A DNA stretch of 5,613 nt from Verrucomicrobiota bacterium (GTDB taxonomy: Bacteria > Verrucomicrobiota > Verrucomicrobiia > Chthoniobacterales > UBA10450), in assembly GCA_003218345.1 (NCBI GenBank), contig QHNF01000078.1:1-5613 (forward strand), in the 5' to 3' direction. Of the stretch, positions 1 through 5,613 are shown in pieces (position 1 is the first letter of the stretch; every line of letters begins with the position of its first letter). The notes below the pieces were generated by a model. The model did no database searches, had not been told where the DNA came from, and saw only the letters and a program-made list of their open reading frames with translations. The translations under genes and the position numbers were made by a program.

Positions 1-753
1 TCCACCATGTTTAATCGCGCAGGCGGGGCGCCCACTTTCGCAGTCGGCATGGCAAATATGTTTGCGCGGATCTCCGCCAAGCCGACTGCGCTTGCGCTGT
101 GGTATCACTTCGCGATCATGTTTGAAGCTCTATTCATTCTCACAACGATCGATGCCGGGACACGTGTAGGGCGATTTTTGCTTCAGGACTTTCTGGGCAA
201 TCTCTGGCGTCCGCTCGGCGACACGCGTTCGTGGAGCGCGAATTTTTTTTCCAGTGTTTTACTGGTCGGGGCATGGGGCTGGTTCTTGTATGAGGGTGTC
301 GATCCTCTTGGCGGCATCAACTCGCTTTGGCCGCTATTCGGACTTGCCAATCAATTGCTGTCGGTCGTCGCACTTTGCCTCGGCACAACGCTCCTGATCA
401 AAATGCGGAAAAGCAAATATCTCTTCATAACTCTGGTTCCACTTTGCTTCATGTGCGCGGTCACATTCTCGGCTGGTTATTTGAAGGTCTTCTCACCCGA
501 TCCGAGGCTCGGTTTTTTGAGCGGCGCCCGCTCGCTTTTAAGTCAGGCGACAGCGCTTACCGATGCGACAAAGGCGGCTGATTTAACGAGACAAGCAGGT
601 ATCTGGCGATTTGACGCGTTTGTGGCTGTTTTCTTCCTTGTCCTTGTGTTCCTCATCGTGCTGGGCTCGGCAAAACAATGGTGGCAATTACTCCGCGGAA
701 CCAAACGCGTCGTTCTGCACGAAAGCGAATTTGTCCCGCTCGGCGCGGTGTAG
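1..753 (+). CDS. cstA: Carbon starvation protein CstA, C-terminal part (5' end outside window)
   Basis: Inner-membrane transporter of the CstA family, which in enterobacteria imports peptides and pyruvate under nutrient limitation. The frame is open from base 1, so the ATG at 7 is internal; 250 residues of a protein usually near 700 are present. Diagnostic stretches, numbered from that ATG, are GGAPTFAVGM (6-15), YHFAIMFEALFILTTIDAGT (33-52), the DPLGGINSLWPLFGLANQLL block (99-118) and FSPDPRLGF (162-170). These match E. coli CstA as I remember it almost motif for motif. Hydrophobic helices are visible at about 32-48, 80-96, 107-132, 138-158 and 203-220. The tail after 170 is the variable C-terminus and ends VPLGAV. 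The TAG stop lies within the first four bases of a palindromic repeat, so the last residues may have been altered by its insertion. It is convergent with the hydrolase gene. The promoter and any regulation lie upstream of the window. Confidence 0.95.
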   Translation, partial: STMFNRAGGAPTFAVGMANMFARISAKPTALALWYHFAIMFEALFILTTIDAGTRVGRFLLQDFLGNLWRPLGDTRSWSANFFSSVLLVGAWGWFLYEGVDPLGGINSLWPLFGLANQLLSVVALCLGTTLLIKMRKSKYLFITLVPLCFMCAVTFSAGYLKVFSPDPRLGFLSGARSLLSQATALTDATKAADLTRQAGIWRFDAFVAVFFLVLVFLIVLGSAKQWWQLLRGTKRVVLHESEFVPLGAV

Positions 754-807
754 CGCGAGCGTCTCGCTTGCGCGATGAAGAAGGCGCAAGCCGGAGGCTC
801 GCTGTAC
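750..807. repeat. Palindromic repeat between convergent genes (GTAGCGCGAGCGT type)
   Basis: Imperfect inverted repeat. The left arm, 755-773, pairs with the right arm, 784-802, at 16 of 19 positions, with a 10-nt loop. The outer ends GTA (750-752) and TAC (805-807) also pair. The first 13 bases, GTAGCGCGAGCGT, are identical to those of the repeat at 3938-3999, so the two belong to one family. It covers the TAG stop of cstA and ends 5 nt before the TGA of the opposing hydrolase frame. A hairpin between two convergent genes could help stop transcription or protect 3' ends on both strands, but no T-run follows the stem on either strand, so a classical intrinsic terminator is not supported. Small non-autonomous REP-like element is the best description; the family name is inference. 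Confidence 0.75.
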
Positions 808-811
808 CTTA

Positions 812-1580
812 TCAATATAAATCCTGCCGGCGATGAGCGAAGGACTCTACCCGACTCCGGACTGAGGTCACAAGTTCTGCTGATAAATCCGCCTGAATGA
901 GTTCTTCGCGGTCTGCCGACGCGGCCGCAATCACTGATAGCAGAGCTCCCACAAAACCACAGGTCATCGTCTTTCCCGACGCGGTTCGATGCAATCACGT
1001 AGCTCTGGTTTTCTATCGCGCGTGCCAGGGCGAGTGTCCGAAAATGTTCAAGGCGCGGGAAGGGCCAGGCAGAAGAGATAATAAAGGCGCCGACATTCTG
1101 TTCGATAGCCAGTTTTCTGTACATCTCCGGAAACCGAAGGTCATAACAAATGCTGAAACCAAAGCGCAGACCGCCATAGGCAACGCTGGCAAACGTATCG
1201 CCCGGAGTAAAGCACTTCTGCTCTTCAACGGGCGCGACTGCGTACAGGTGAGTCTTGCGATATTTCGCCGTGATGTTGCCCTTCTGATCGACAAAAACGT
1301 GCGAATTGTAAATTACCGCGCCATCCCGCTCCGAAATACCGCTGACGATTGCAATCGAGAGCTTCTTGGCGATGTCTTGGAGTTCGGGAAGGAAACCGCT
1401 GCCCCATGAACTAGCGTGAGTTTGAATTACCGGCATCGAGTAGCCGGTATCAATCATCTCTGGAAAAACAATCAGCTCCGCGCCGCTCTCCCTGGCTCGG
1501 CGAGAAAAATCGCGAGCCTTGAGAAGGTTCGCGTTGGGATCGCCGAGCGAACACGAAATTTGAGCAACTGCAATCTTCAC
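812..1580 (-). pseudogene. Nit-type carbon-nitrogen hydrolase (nitrilase superfamily), frameshifted near the C-terminus
   Basis: Predicted amidase of the nitrilase superfamily, resembling the Nit1/Nit2 branch (omega-amidase, deaminated-glutathione amidase). Numbering from the GTG at 1580, the catalytic residues are all present: Glu41 in FPEM, Lys109 in KYRKTHL, Cys145 in SICYDLRFPE. The expected ARAIENQSYVIASNRVG block follows at 186-202. The frame stays family-like to GSSAISD (ending at base 930), then degenerates. The missing C-terminus continues in the next minus frame from about base 916 as ADREELIQADL to HRRQDLY and stops at 814-812. Joined, the product would be about 255-260 aa, the normal size. 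Unrepaired, the first frame would run to 543, antisense to cstA. GTG 1580 is preferred over ATG 1643 because family members begin right at the KIAVAQ strand and ATG 1643 would overlap the upstream gene; no clear ribosome site supports it. It lies 25 nt after the 470-aa gene, probably one transcript. Real pseudogene versus sequencing error cannot be settled from this sequence. Confidence 0.85.
917..932 (-). other. Frameshift position in the Nit-type hydrolase gene
   Basis: Upstream of 930 the good reading frame has codon starts at coordinates equal to 2 mod 3; below 917 it has starts equal to 1 mod 3. Only 13 nt (929-917) separate the Asp codon of SAISD from the Ala codon that begins ADREEL. 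Relatives as I remember them have about nine codons there (Pro-x-Gly-x-Val and so on). The simplest reading is a loss of about 14 nt; a 1-base insertion next to a natural five-codon shortening is the alternative. The spot contains GCGGCCGC (921-928), a self-complementary GC-rich 8-mer that could favour either mutation or a sequencing error. Confidence 0.75.
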
Positions 1581-1605
1581 CTGGACTCGGTCAAATGATT
1601 TCCGG

Positions 1606-3018
1606 CTACGCCGCAATCGGCCTGCGGTAACCGAAAAATTCACGCTTCTTAATCATACGCACGACTTCTGGTGGGACCATTCGCTCCCAGGTGGTGTCCC
1701 CAGATTGTAATCTGCTCAACACGTCGGGCGGATGAATTCGCAAATATTCTGGATGATAGTCGGTAATCTCCTGGACGAATTGATTGTCGATCAAATATCG
1801 GAACAGCGAGCGAAGATTTGGCGCAACTTTGATTTGTGTTGCGCTGACGATCTTGCCGGTCGCTTCGTCAATCATTGGATAAACATAAAGCTTTAGTCCT
1901 CCCTTAAACATCCGGCCAAGCGCTTCCAGAATTCCGCCTTCCAAGTTCAGGTAATATTTTTCCTCGAAGATTTCGATTAGACTGGGTACACCCATGACAA
2001 GGCCAATATTTTTGTTCGTATAGCGAAAGAGATATCCCGCCAGCCGATAATATTCCCCGAACCTTGAGATTAAGACGGTTCGCCCCAGGGTACCGAGGAT
2101 ATCCACACGAGCGAGAAAGTCTGCGTGATTGAGCTGTCCCCCGGCGAGCAAATTTTCAAGCGTCATTTCCATGAGGACGACAAGATCCTCTTGCGAACAA
2201 TCGGATTGCGCGAGAAAGACACGGCATGCGCCATCGAGCATGTCGTTGGTGGCATAAGTAACGGGACGAAAACTCCCGCGCTCGACCAGTATCGCTTTTT
2301 TGTAAAACACTTCAGCCGGCTGAACGGTCTCGCCGTCTGCTTTAAACATCACGGCGTTCGTCAGCCCTTGGCTGACCAACTGCAAACTCATTAAGCGATT
2401 ATCGGCTCCTTGAAATGCGGGTCCGGAAAATTTGATCATGTCCACTTCAATTCGACCCGGAGCGAGATTTTCCTGAAGTGATGAAATCAGTTTCTCCGGC
2501 TCGTCATGATAAAACGCTCCATAAAGGAGATTGACACCGACGACACCAAGCGCCTCCTGTTGCTCGACATTAGCTTCATCAAGCATCCGCACATGGATGA
2601 TAATCTGGCTTGGTTCAGTGCGCGGCCGGGGTTGAAATCGCACACCAAGCCAGCCGTGGGATTCATTGTGGTGCTTAAAACTGCGCGCCGCGACCGTGTC
2701 AGCGAAAACAAAAAATGTTTTCTCGGCTCCGAATTTTGCGTCGAGTCGCTCCACGAGAAGGCCGTATTCATGGTCAAGCATTGTCTGAAGACGAACACGG
2801 CTGACATAACGGTCGGCCGGCCCATAAATCGCGTCGCTGAAAGTCATGTCGTAGGCAGACATCGTTTTGGCGATGGTGCTTGCCGCACCGCCTACATGGA
2901 AGAATCGACGCGCCACTTCCTGGCCCGCCCCGATCTCGGCGAACGTGCCGTATTTGCTAACGTCCAGATTAATCTGGAGAGCCTTCTTATCAGTGGCGAT
3001 CTCCATTTCAGGGTTCAT
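1606..3018 (-). CDS. Conserved 470-aa protein of unknown function (relatives often labelled 'TonB-dependent receptor')
   Basis: I recognise this as a strongly conserved bacterial family without an established function. From memory, relatives begin with nearly the same block (SKYGTFAEIGAGQEVARRFF at 21-40, then HVGGAA), and many carry the label TonB-dependent receptor. The sequence does not fit that label: there is no signal peptide, TonB box, plug domain or beta-barrel length, and no long hydrophobic helix, so a soluble cytoplasmic protein is more likely. Other conserved-looking stretches are SAYDMTFSDAIYG (54-66), RYVSRVRLQTMLDHEY (70-85), FADTVAARSF (105-114), HGWLGVRFQPRPRTEPSQII (121-140), QEALGVVGVNLLYGAF (154-169), EVDMIKFSGPAF (191-202) and ILVERGSFRPVT (243-254). 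ATG 3018 is chosen because relatives start a similar distance before SKYGTFAEIGAG; ATG 3006 (Met5) is an alternative and neither has a strong ribosome site. The gene is intact and is followed after 25 nt by the Nit-type hydrolase, hinting at a shared pathway. Its function is not known to me. Confidence 0.9.
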   Translation of the reverse strand: MNPEMEIATDKKALQINLDVSKYGTFAEIGAGQEVARRFFHVGGAASTIAKTMSAYDMTFSDAIYGPADRYVSRVRLQTMLDHEYGLLVERLDAKFGAEKTFFVFADTVAARSFKHHNESHGWLGVRFQPRPRTEPSQIIIHVRMLDEANVEQQEALGVVGVNLLYGAFYHDEPEKLISSLQENLAPGRIEVDMIKFSGPAFQGADNRLMSLQLVSQGLTNAVMFKADGETVQPAEVFYKKAILVERGSFRPVTYATNDMLDGACRVFLAQSDCSQEDLVVLMEMTLENLLAGGQLNHADFLARVDILGTLGRTVLISRFGEYYRLAGYLFRYTNKNIGLVMGVPSLIEIFEEKYYLNLEGGILEALGRMFKGGLKLYVYPMIDEATGKIVSATQIKVAPNLRSLFRYLIDNQFVQEITDYHPEYLRIHPPDVLSRLQSGDTTWERMVPPEVVRMIKKREFFGYRRPIAA

Positions 3019-3199
3019 ACAATTTCTGTAGTGGGGATTTCCGATCGTCGCAAATCAGAGAAGCGGCGTGCAGAGGACTGCCCGCCCTACCAAATCCGAG
3101 GTGGTAGGGCGCGTCACTCCGTGCGCGCCGCAGGTGGGCCAGCAATTGGCAGCGGCGCGTCCGGTCTTGGGCCAGTCTTATTCTTCCAAAGCGAGGCGG
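3019..3199. other. Intergenic gap between batE and the 470-aa gene
   Basis: 181 nt without a supported gene. It holds the palindromic repeat at 3083-3129, plus a short direct repeat TGGGCCAG (3135-3142 and 3168-3175). On the minus strand, just before the ATG at 3018, TTGCGA, 17 nt, TACAGA could be read as a very weak -35/-10 pair, but the -10 would sit only 6 nt before the start codon, so I do not call it. The gap probably separates the bat unit from the downstream pair, so the promoter of the 470-aa gene should be looked for here. Confidence 0.6.
3083..3129. repeat. Palindromic repeat with two overlapping hairpins (GTAGGGCGCG type)
   Basis: The first stem is a perfect 9-bp pairing, CGCCCTACC at 3083-3091 with GGTAGGGCG at 3103-3111, across an 11-nt loop. 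The second stem shares bases with it: GGCGCG (3108-3113) plus CAC (3115-3117) pairs with GTG (3121-3123) plus CGCGCC (3124-3129), around a TCC loop and one unpaired T. The two stems cannot both form completely. It differs in sequence from the repeats at 750 and 3938 apart from the GTAG lead-in. It lies 71 nt downstream of the batE stop and 64 nt upstream of the 470-aa gene start, so it could end or attenuate read-through from batDE; no T-run follows. I associate the core with dispersed repeats of Verrucomicrobiota, from memory only. Confidence 0.7.
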
Positions 3200-4018
3200 C
3201 TACAGGCGCACTTGCTCGGCGTCCTTCGCTGGAATCCAACCACGCAGGTTGTCGGGCAGCGCTGCATACACCCAGTCGCCGCGCACGCTTAGGATTTTGA
3301 TCTCGCTGCCTGGAGGCAATGCCAGGACGCTGTTCGCCGTGTCCGCCGTGGCAAGCCGCGCCTGCACATCTTTTCCCGTCACAATAGCGAGCGCACGACC
3401 TTTGCTGCCGTACTCGAATTTGTAAATCGCACAGATAGCAATGCCGAAGACCAGCAAGCAACAGATCGATGTAGCGATTAAGATGGCCGATCGGCGACGC
3501 GCGAAAATCACGGCTACAATGCCAAAAATCGCCAGCCAAAAAGCGGCGGCCGCCACGATGCTGTACTGGTTGATGCTGGCAAATTGCAAATACCGCTCAA
3601 GCCAGCCTTGTTGCATCTCCAGCGCGCGCGCTTCGTCGCGTGCGATCTGTAAATTGGCAGCGGTCTCTGGATGATGTCGCTCTAGCGCGAGCGCGCGTTC
3701 GTAATTCAAAATCGCGTGTCCAAAATCGCCTGTGCGGAAATAAGCATTGCCGAGATCATAAAATAGGTTTGCGCTCCACTGTCCCGCGCGAACGAGCGCC
3801 TCGTAACCGGAAATCGCTTCCTTGAAATGCCCCTGTGCGTACTCCTGGTTTGCTTTTGAAAACTCTACGTCTTCTGATTGCGCAAGCGCAGATGAAACCA
3901 CCACTGCGCAAATCACGGCACAGCAAACATCGATGATGTAGCGCGAGCGTCCTGGCTTGCGTGTCTGGAATGTTTCGCAAGCAGGGATGCTTGCGCTACT
4001 ATTTTTGCGCGTAATCAT
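3200..4018 (-). CDS. batE: BatE-like protein: signal peptide, TPR, two membrane helices, SH3-like domain
   Basis: Envelope protein of the MoxR-Bat (Bacteroides aerotolerance) system; such proteins are thought to form a periplasmic/membrane complex with BatA-D, exact role unknown. 272 residues. A hydrophobic leader (28-46) ends SSALA-Q, a plausible signal-peptidase site. Two TPR-type repeats follow at about 53-82 (KANQEYAQGHFKEAISGYEA) and 84-117 (NLFYDLGNAYFRTGDFGHAI), then membrane helices at about 152-173 and 177-199, and a C-terminal SH3-like region at 205-270 (GSEIKILSVRGDWVYAALPD, RGWIPAKDAEQV). TPR followed by SH3 directly after batD is the usual BatE arrangement. The ATG is the one inside the ATGA shared with the batD stop, implying translational coupling; no good ribosome site is seen. 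Oddity: residues 7-27 are encoded by a palindromic repeat (3938-3999) inserted between the start and the hydrophobic core, giving an unusually long, basic n-region. Skipping the repeat-encoded part leaves a normal short signal peptide (MITRKN then IIDVCC). Confidence 0.9.
   Translation of the reverse strand: MITRKNSSASIPACETFQTRKPGRSRYIIDVCCAVICAVVVSSALAQSEDVEFSKANQEYAQGHFKEAISGYEALVRAGQWSANLFYDLGNAYFRTGDFGHAILNYERALALERHHPETAANLQIARDEARALEMQQGWLERYLQFASINQYSIVAAAAFWLAIFGIVAVIFARRRSAILIATSICCLLVFGIAICAIYKFEYGSKGRALAIVTGKDVQARLATADTANSVLALPPGSEIKILSVRGDWVYAALPDNLRGWIPAKDAEQVRL
3938..3999. repeat. Palindromic repeat inside the batE leader coding sequence (GTAGCGCGAGCGT type)
   Basis: Long imperfect inverted repeat. 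The 24-nt arms, 3938-3961 and 3976-3999, match at 20 of 24 positions, with a 14-nt loop. The left arm starts GTAGCGCGAGCGT, identical over 13 nt to the element at 750-807, and both have GCTTGCG at the inner end of that arm. It is read in the batE frame as residues 7-27 without any stop codon. In mRNA it would form a strong hairpin beginning about 19 nt after the start codon, which could reduce batE translation. It is an inserted REP-like element rather than ancestral coding sequence, as judged from the shared family sequence and the lack of any signal-peptide or domain character in the residues it encodes. Confidence 0.8.
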
Positions 4019-5613
4019 GTTCGCAAATTTTCAATCAACTTCAGCACGTCGCGGCGGTTTTCCGGAGAGATCCTTCCGGGCCCGTTATGCGCTCCGCTGT
4101 ATTGCCATTCGTCGCTTTGCTCAAATAACCGGCGCAGCCGGTCACGCGAGTCGCTGTTAAGCTTGAAAGTTTCGGCCGCAGTGTCCACGTCCACCATGTT
4201 CGGATCGATCCGGCGGCCGCCGGACGCCAGCGCGGCTTTGACGCGAATAACTCTGGAGGCTTCGGCGTAATATTCTCGTGGCGATACGTCGTTGCGATGC
4301 AATTTGTGCATCAGCTGAGACGCCTCATGGTGCAGCGCTGCAATCCGTCGCGCTTCGCGATTATCGATCCTTGCTCGTCGAATTTTCCAGGCGGCAAATC
4401 CAAGCAAGCCAAGTAATGGAATCAATTGCCCCATCCAGAAAAGAGGCCACGTGTAGATCGGTGCAAATGATGCCGCTGCCCGGGGCCGCTCCGTCAACTG
4501 ATATAGAATATCCTGCGGCTTCGTTGTAGCCGGGATTGGTGATCCCGGCCGCGCGGCACTCGTCGGCGCTAGCGACCCAGTCTGTGTCGCCGCGACACTT
4601 GGAGCCGGCGCTGCGCCGCCCTGCACACTGATCGCAATCGGTTCGCTGCGCAGCGTCACATATTGCTCCTTCACCGGATCGAAATACGAAAATGCAAGCA
4701 CTGGCATGGCTTGCTTTTTTTCGTTGGGCGAAAGCACCGTCTCGAAAGTTTTCGTCCCACTGATGCCGACCTCGTCGTCCTGTTTGAACTTTGAAGACGG
4801 CGGATATTTGTGCCAGCCGTGCTCGTCTTCGATCACTGGCGCATTCACACGATCGAAGTTGCCACGTCCTGAGATCGTCGACGTGACAGTGATCGGATCG
4901 CCCACTTGCACACTGTTGGGTTTTGCGTCGGTTGCCATTGTGAAATTTCCGATTGCGCCTGAAAAACTCAGGGGCGCGTTTGGCGGCAGCGGTTTTACCT
5001 CAAGGGCCACAGGTTCGCTCCTGATCTGTACCTCGCGGCGCTCGGCCAACTGGCTAAACGGATTGGAAAAGAATGGATCAGAGAAGGGATCATCCTGATC
5101 GAACAGGTCGAACGGCGAACGCGAACGCGAGCGTGGCGAGCTTGGTCTTCGCGGCACTAACACCTGCGCCTTTGCTTTGACCGGCCCGATTTCAAATTTT
5201 CCCGCGCGCGCCGCAGCAATCGCGGTTTTATATGTCACCACCTGGTAAGGCCTGCCATTGATCGATTCCGAATTTTCTCCAGATTCCTGCAATTTTTGCG
5301 CGGTAAATCCTTGTCCGGTGATTTCCGGAGGCTCAACGAGTCTTGGATGAACGCGCGGATCAAATCCCATTCGAATCTGAACAGGAACAATTTCGCCGAC
5401 ATAAGCGACCTTCTTCGGCACAATCAATTCGGCGAAAACCAGCTCGCTTGCGGTAACCGGTTGGGTGGCACGACCTGGCCGAGCGCCGGACGAACGGCCC
5501 GACGAGTCCGCGACATTTAAGACCAGCTCCTGTGTTCGTAGTAGCTTACCACCAGCGCGAATTGTTTGAGGCGGAATCGTGAATCGGCCTGCTCTGAGCG
5601 GCAGAACTGTGTA
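4015..5613 (-). CDS. batD: BatD-like protein (Bat aerotolerance system), N-terminus outside window
   Basis: Large periplasmic, membrane-anchored protein of the MoxR-Bat system (BatD family). The frame is open to the right edge, giving 532 residues; the TTG at 5427 sits within a continuous reading frame and is not the start. The first visible residues, YTVLPLRAGRFTIPPQTI, are a typical BatD beta-domain strand pattern (PLRAGxFxIPP). A second such motif (AIAAARAGKFEIGPVKAKAQ, about 131-150) and a third domain (PLSFSGAIGNFTM at about 214-226, then GDPITVTSTISGRGNFDRVNAP) follow. Between them is a low-complexity linker at 154-190, rich in Arg-Ser and then Asp-Pro-Phe. One membrane helix lies at about 388-409 (WPLFWMGQLIPLLGLLGFAA), followed by a cytoplasmic C-terminal helical domain. 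The TGA stop overlaps the batE ATG (ATGA). The usual partners (moxR, DUF58 protein, batA/B) would be expected upstream, beyond the right edge. Confidence 0.92.
   Translation of the reverse strand, partial: YTVLPLRAGRFTIPPQTIRAGGKLLRTQELVLNVADSSGRSSGARPGRATQPVTASELVFAELIVPKKVAYVGEIVPVQIRMGFDPRVHPRLVEPPEITGQGFTAQKLQESGENSESINGRPYQVVTYKTAIAAARAGKFEIGPVKAKAQVLVPRRPSSPRSRSRSPFDLFDQDDPFSDPFFSNPFSQLAERREVQIRSEPVALEVKPLPPNAPLSFSGAIGNFTMATDAKPNSVQVGDPITVTSTISGRGNFDRVNAPVIEDEHGWHKYPPSSKFKQDDEVGISGTKTFETVLSPNEKKQAMPVLAFSYFDPVKEQYVTLRSEPIAISVQGGAAPAPSVAATQTGSLAPTSAARPGSPIPATTKPQDILYQLTERPRAAASFAPIYTWPLFWMGQLIPLLGLLGFAAWKIRRARIDNREARRIAALHHEASQLMHKLHRNDVSPREYYAEASRVIRVKAALASGGRRIDPNMVDVDTAAETFKLNSDSRDRLRRLFEQSDEWQYSGAHNGPGRISPENRRDVLKLIENLRT

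Noticed and set aside
750..820. Bidirectional intrinsic terminator between cstA and the hydrolase
   Set aside because: The stem is strong but no T-tract follows on either strand; kept only as a repeat that might influence 3' ends.
543..915. Continuation of the hydrolase frame to 543 as a genuine C-terminal extension
   Set aside because: The translated residues past about 915 have no family character, run antisense to cstA, and the true nitrilase C-terminus is readable in the adjacent frame.
897..1409. 170-codon plus-strand open frame opposite the hydrolase
   Set aside because: Antisense shadow of a recognised nitrilase-family gene; no motif or start signal of its own.
3021..3060. Possible minus-strand promoter TTGCGA-17-TACAGA before the 470-aa gene
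   Set aside because: Only 4/6 and 3/6 matches to the sigma-70 consensus, and the -10 would almost touch the start codon.
2506..3300. 264-codon plus-strand open frame opposite the 470-aa gene
   Set aside because: It is antisense to a clearly conserved coding region, has no recognisable domain, and is explained by the codon pattern of the real gene.
3683..3693. TAGCGCGAGCG, 11 nt identical to the palindromic repeat family
   Set aside because: It lies in the TPR codons for ERALALER, which are ordinary for that motif, and there is no matching second arm; a chance match in GC-rich coding DNA.
4015..5427. TTG at 5427 as the start of batD
   Set aside because: The same frame is open to the right edge and its upstream residues are typical BatD sequence, so the gene is truncated by the window rather than starting here.

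Overview
The window looks like bacterial chromosome from a soil or freshwater Verrucomicrobiota-type organism (Chthoniobacterales / Udaeobacter-like). This is a judgement, not a proof. It rests on a moderate GC content, a two-gene Bat (aerotolerance) segment, and short GC-rich palindromes beginning GTAGCGCGAGCG or GTAGGGCGCG, which I associate from memory with that phylum. I see no phage, transposase, CRISPR, tRNA or rRNA sequence.

Layout, left to right. (1) 1-753, plus strand: the C-terminal 250 residues of a CstA peptide/pyruvate transporter, cut by the left edge. (2) 750-807: a palindromic repeat that overlaps and supplies the cstA stop codon and separates it from the convergent gene. (3) 1580-812, minus: a Nit-type carbon-nitrogen hydrolase with intact Glu-Lys-Cys catalytic residues but a frameshift near 917-932, so it is called a pseudogene or an assembly error. 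(4) 3018-1606, minus: a 470-residue conserved protein of unknown function whose relatives are, as I recall, commonly mislabelled 'TonB-dependent receptor'; it ends 25 nt before the hydrolase and is probably co-transcribed with it. (5) 3019-3199: a non-coding gap with a second type of palindromic repeat at 3083-3129. (6) 4018-3200, minus: batE (signal peptide, TPR, two membrane helices, SH3). (7) 5613-4015, minus: batD, cut by the right edge, overlapping batE by an ATGA.

BatD and BatE are envelope proteins of the MoxR-Bat system, and the ATGA overlap indicates coupled translation. Everything from the right edge to 812 lies on the minus strand, but the repeat-bearing gap at 3019-3199 suggests that the 470-aa/Nit pair is a separate unit from batDE.

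The most unusual structure is not a new gene system. It is the behaviour of the palindromic repeats: one copy (3938-3999) lies inside the batE reading frame and encodes residues 7-27 of the leader, and a related copy provides the stop codon of cstA. The second point of interest is the uncharacterised 470-aa protein next to a damaged amidase gene. I found no strong evidence for a wholly new multi-gene system here.
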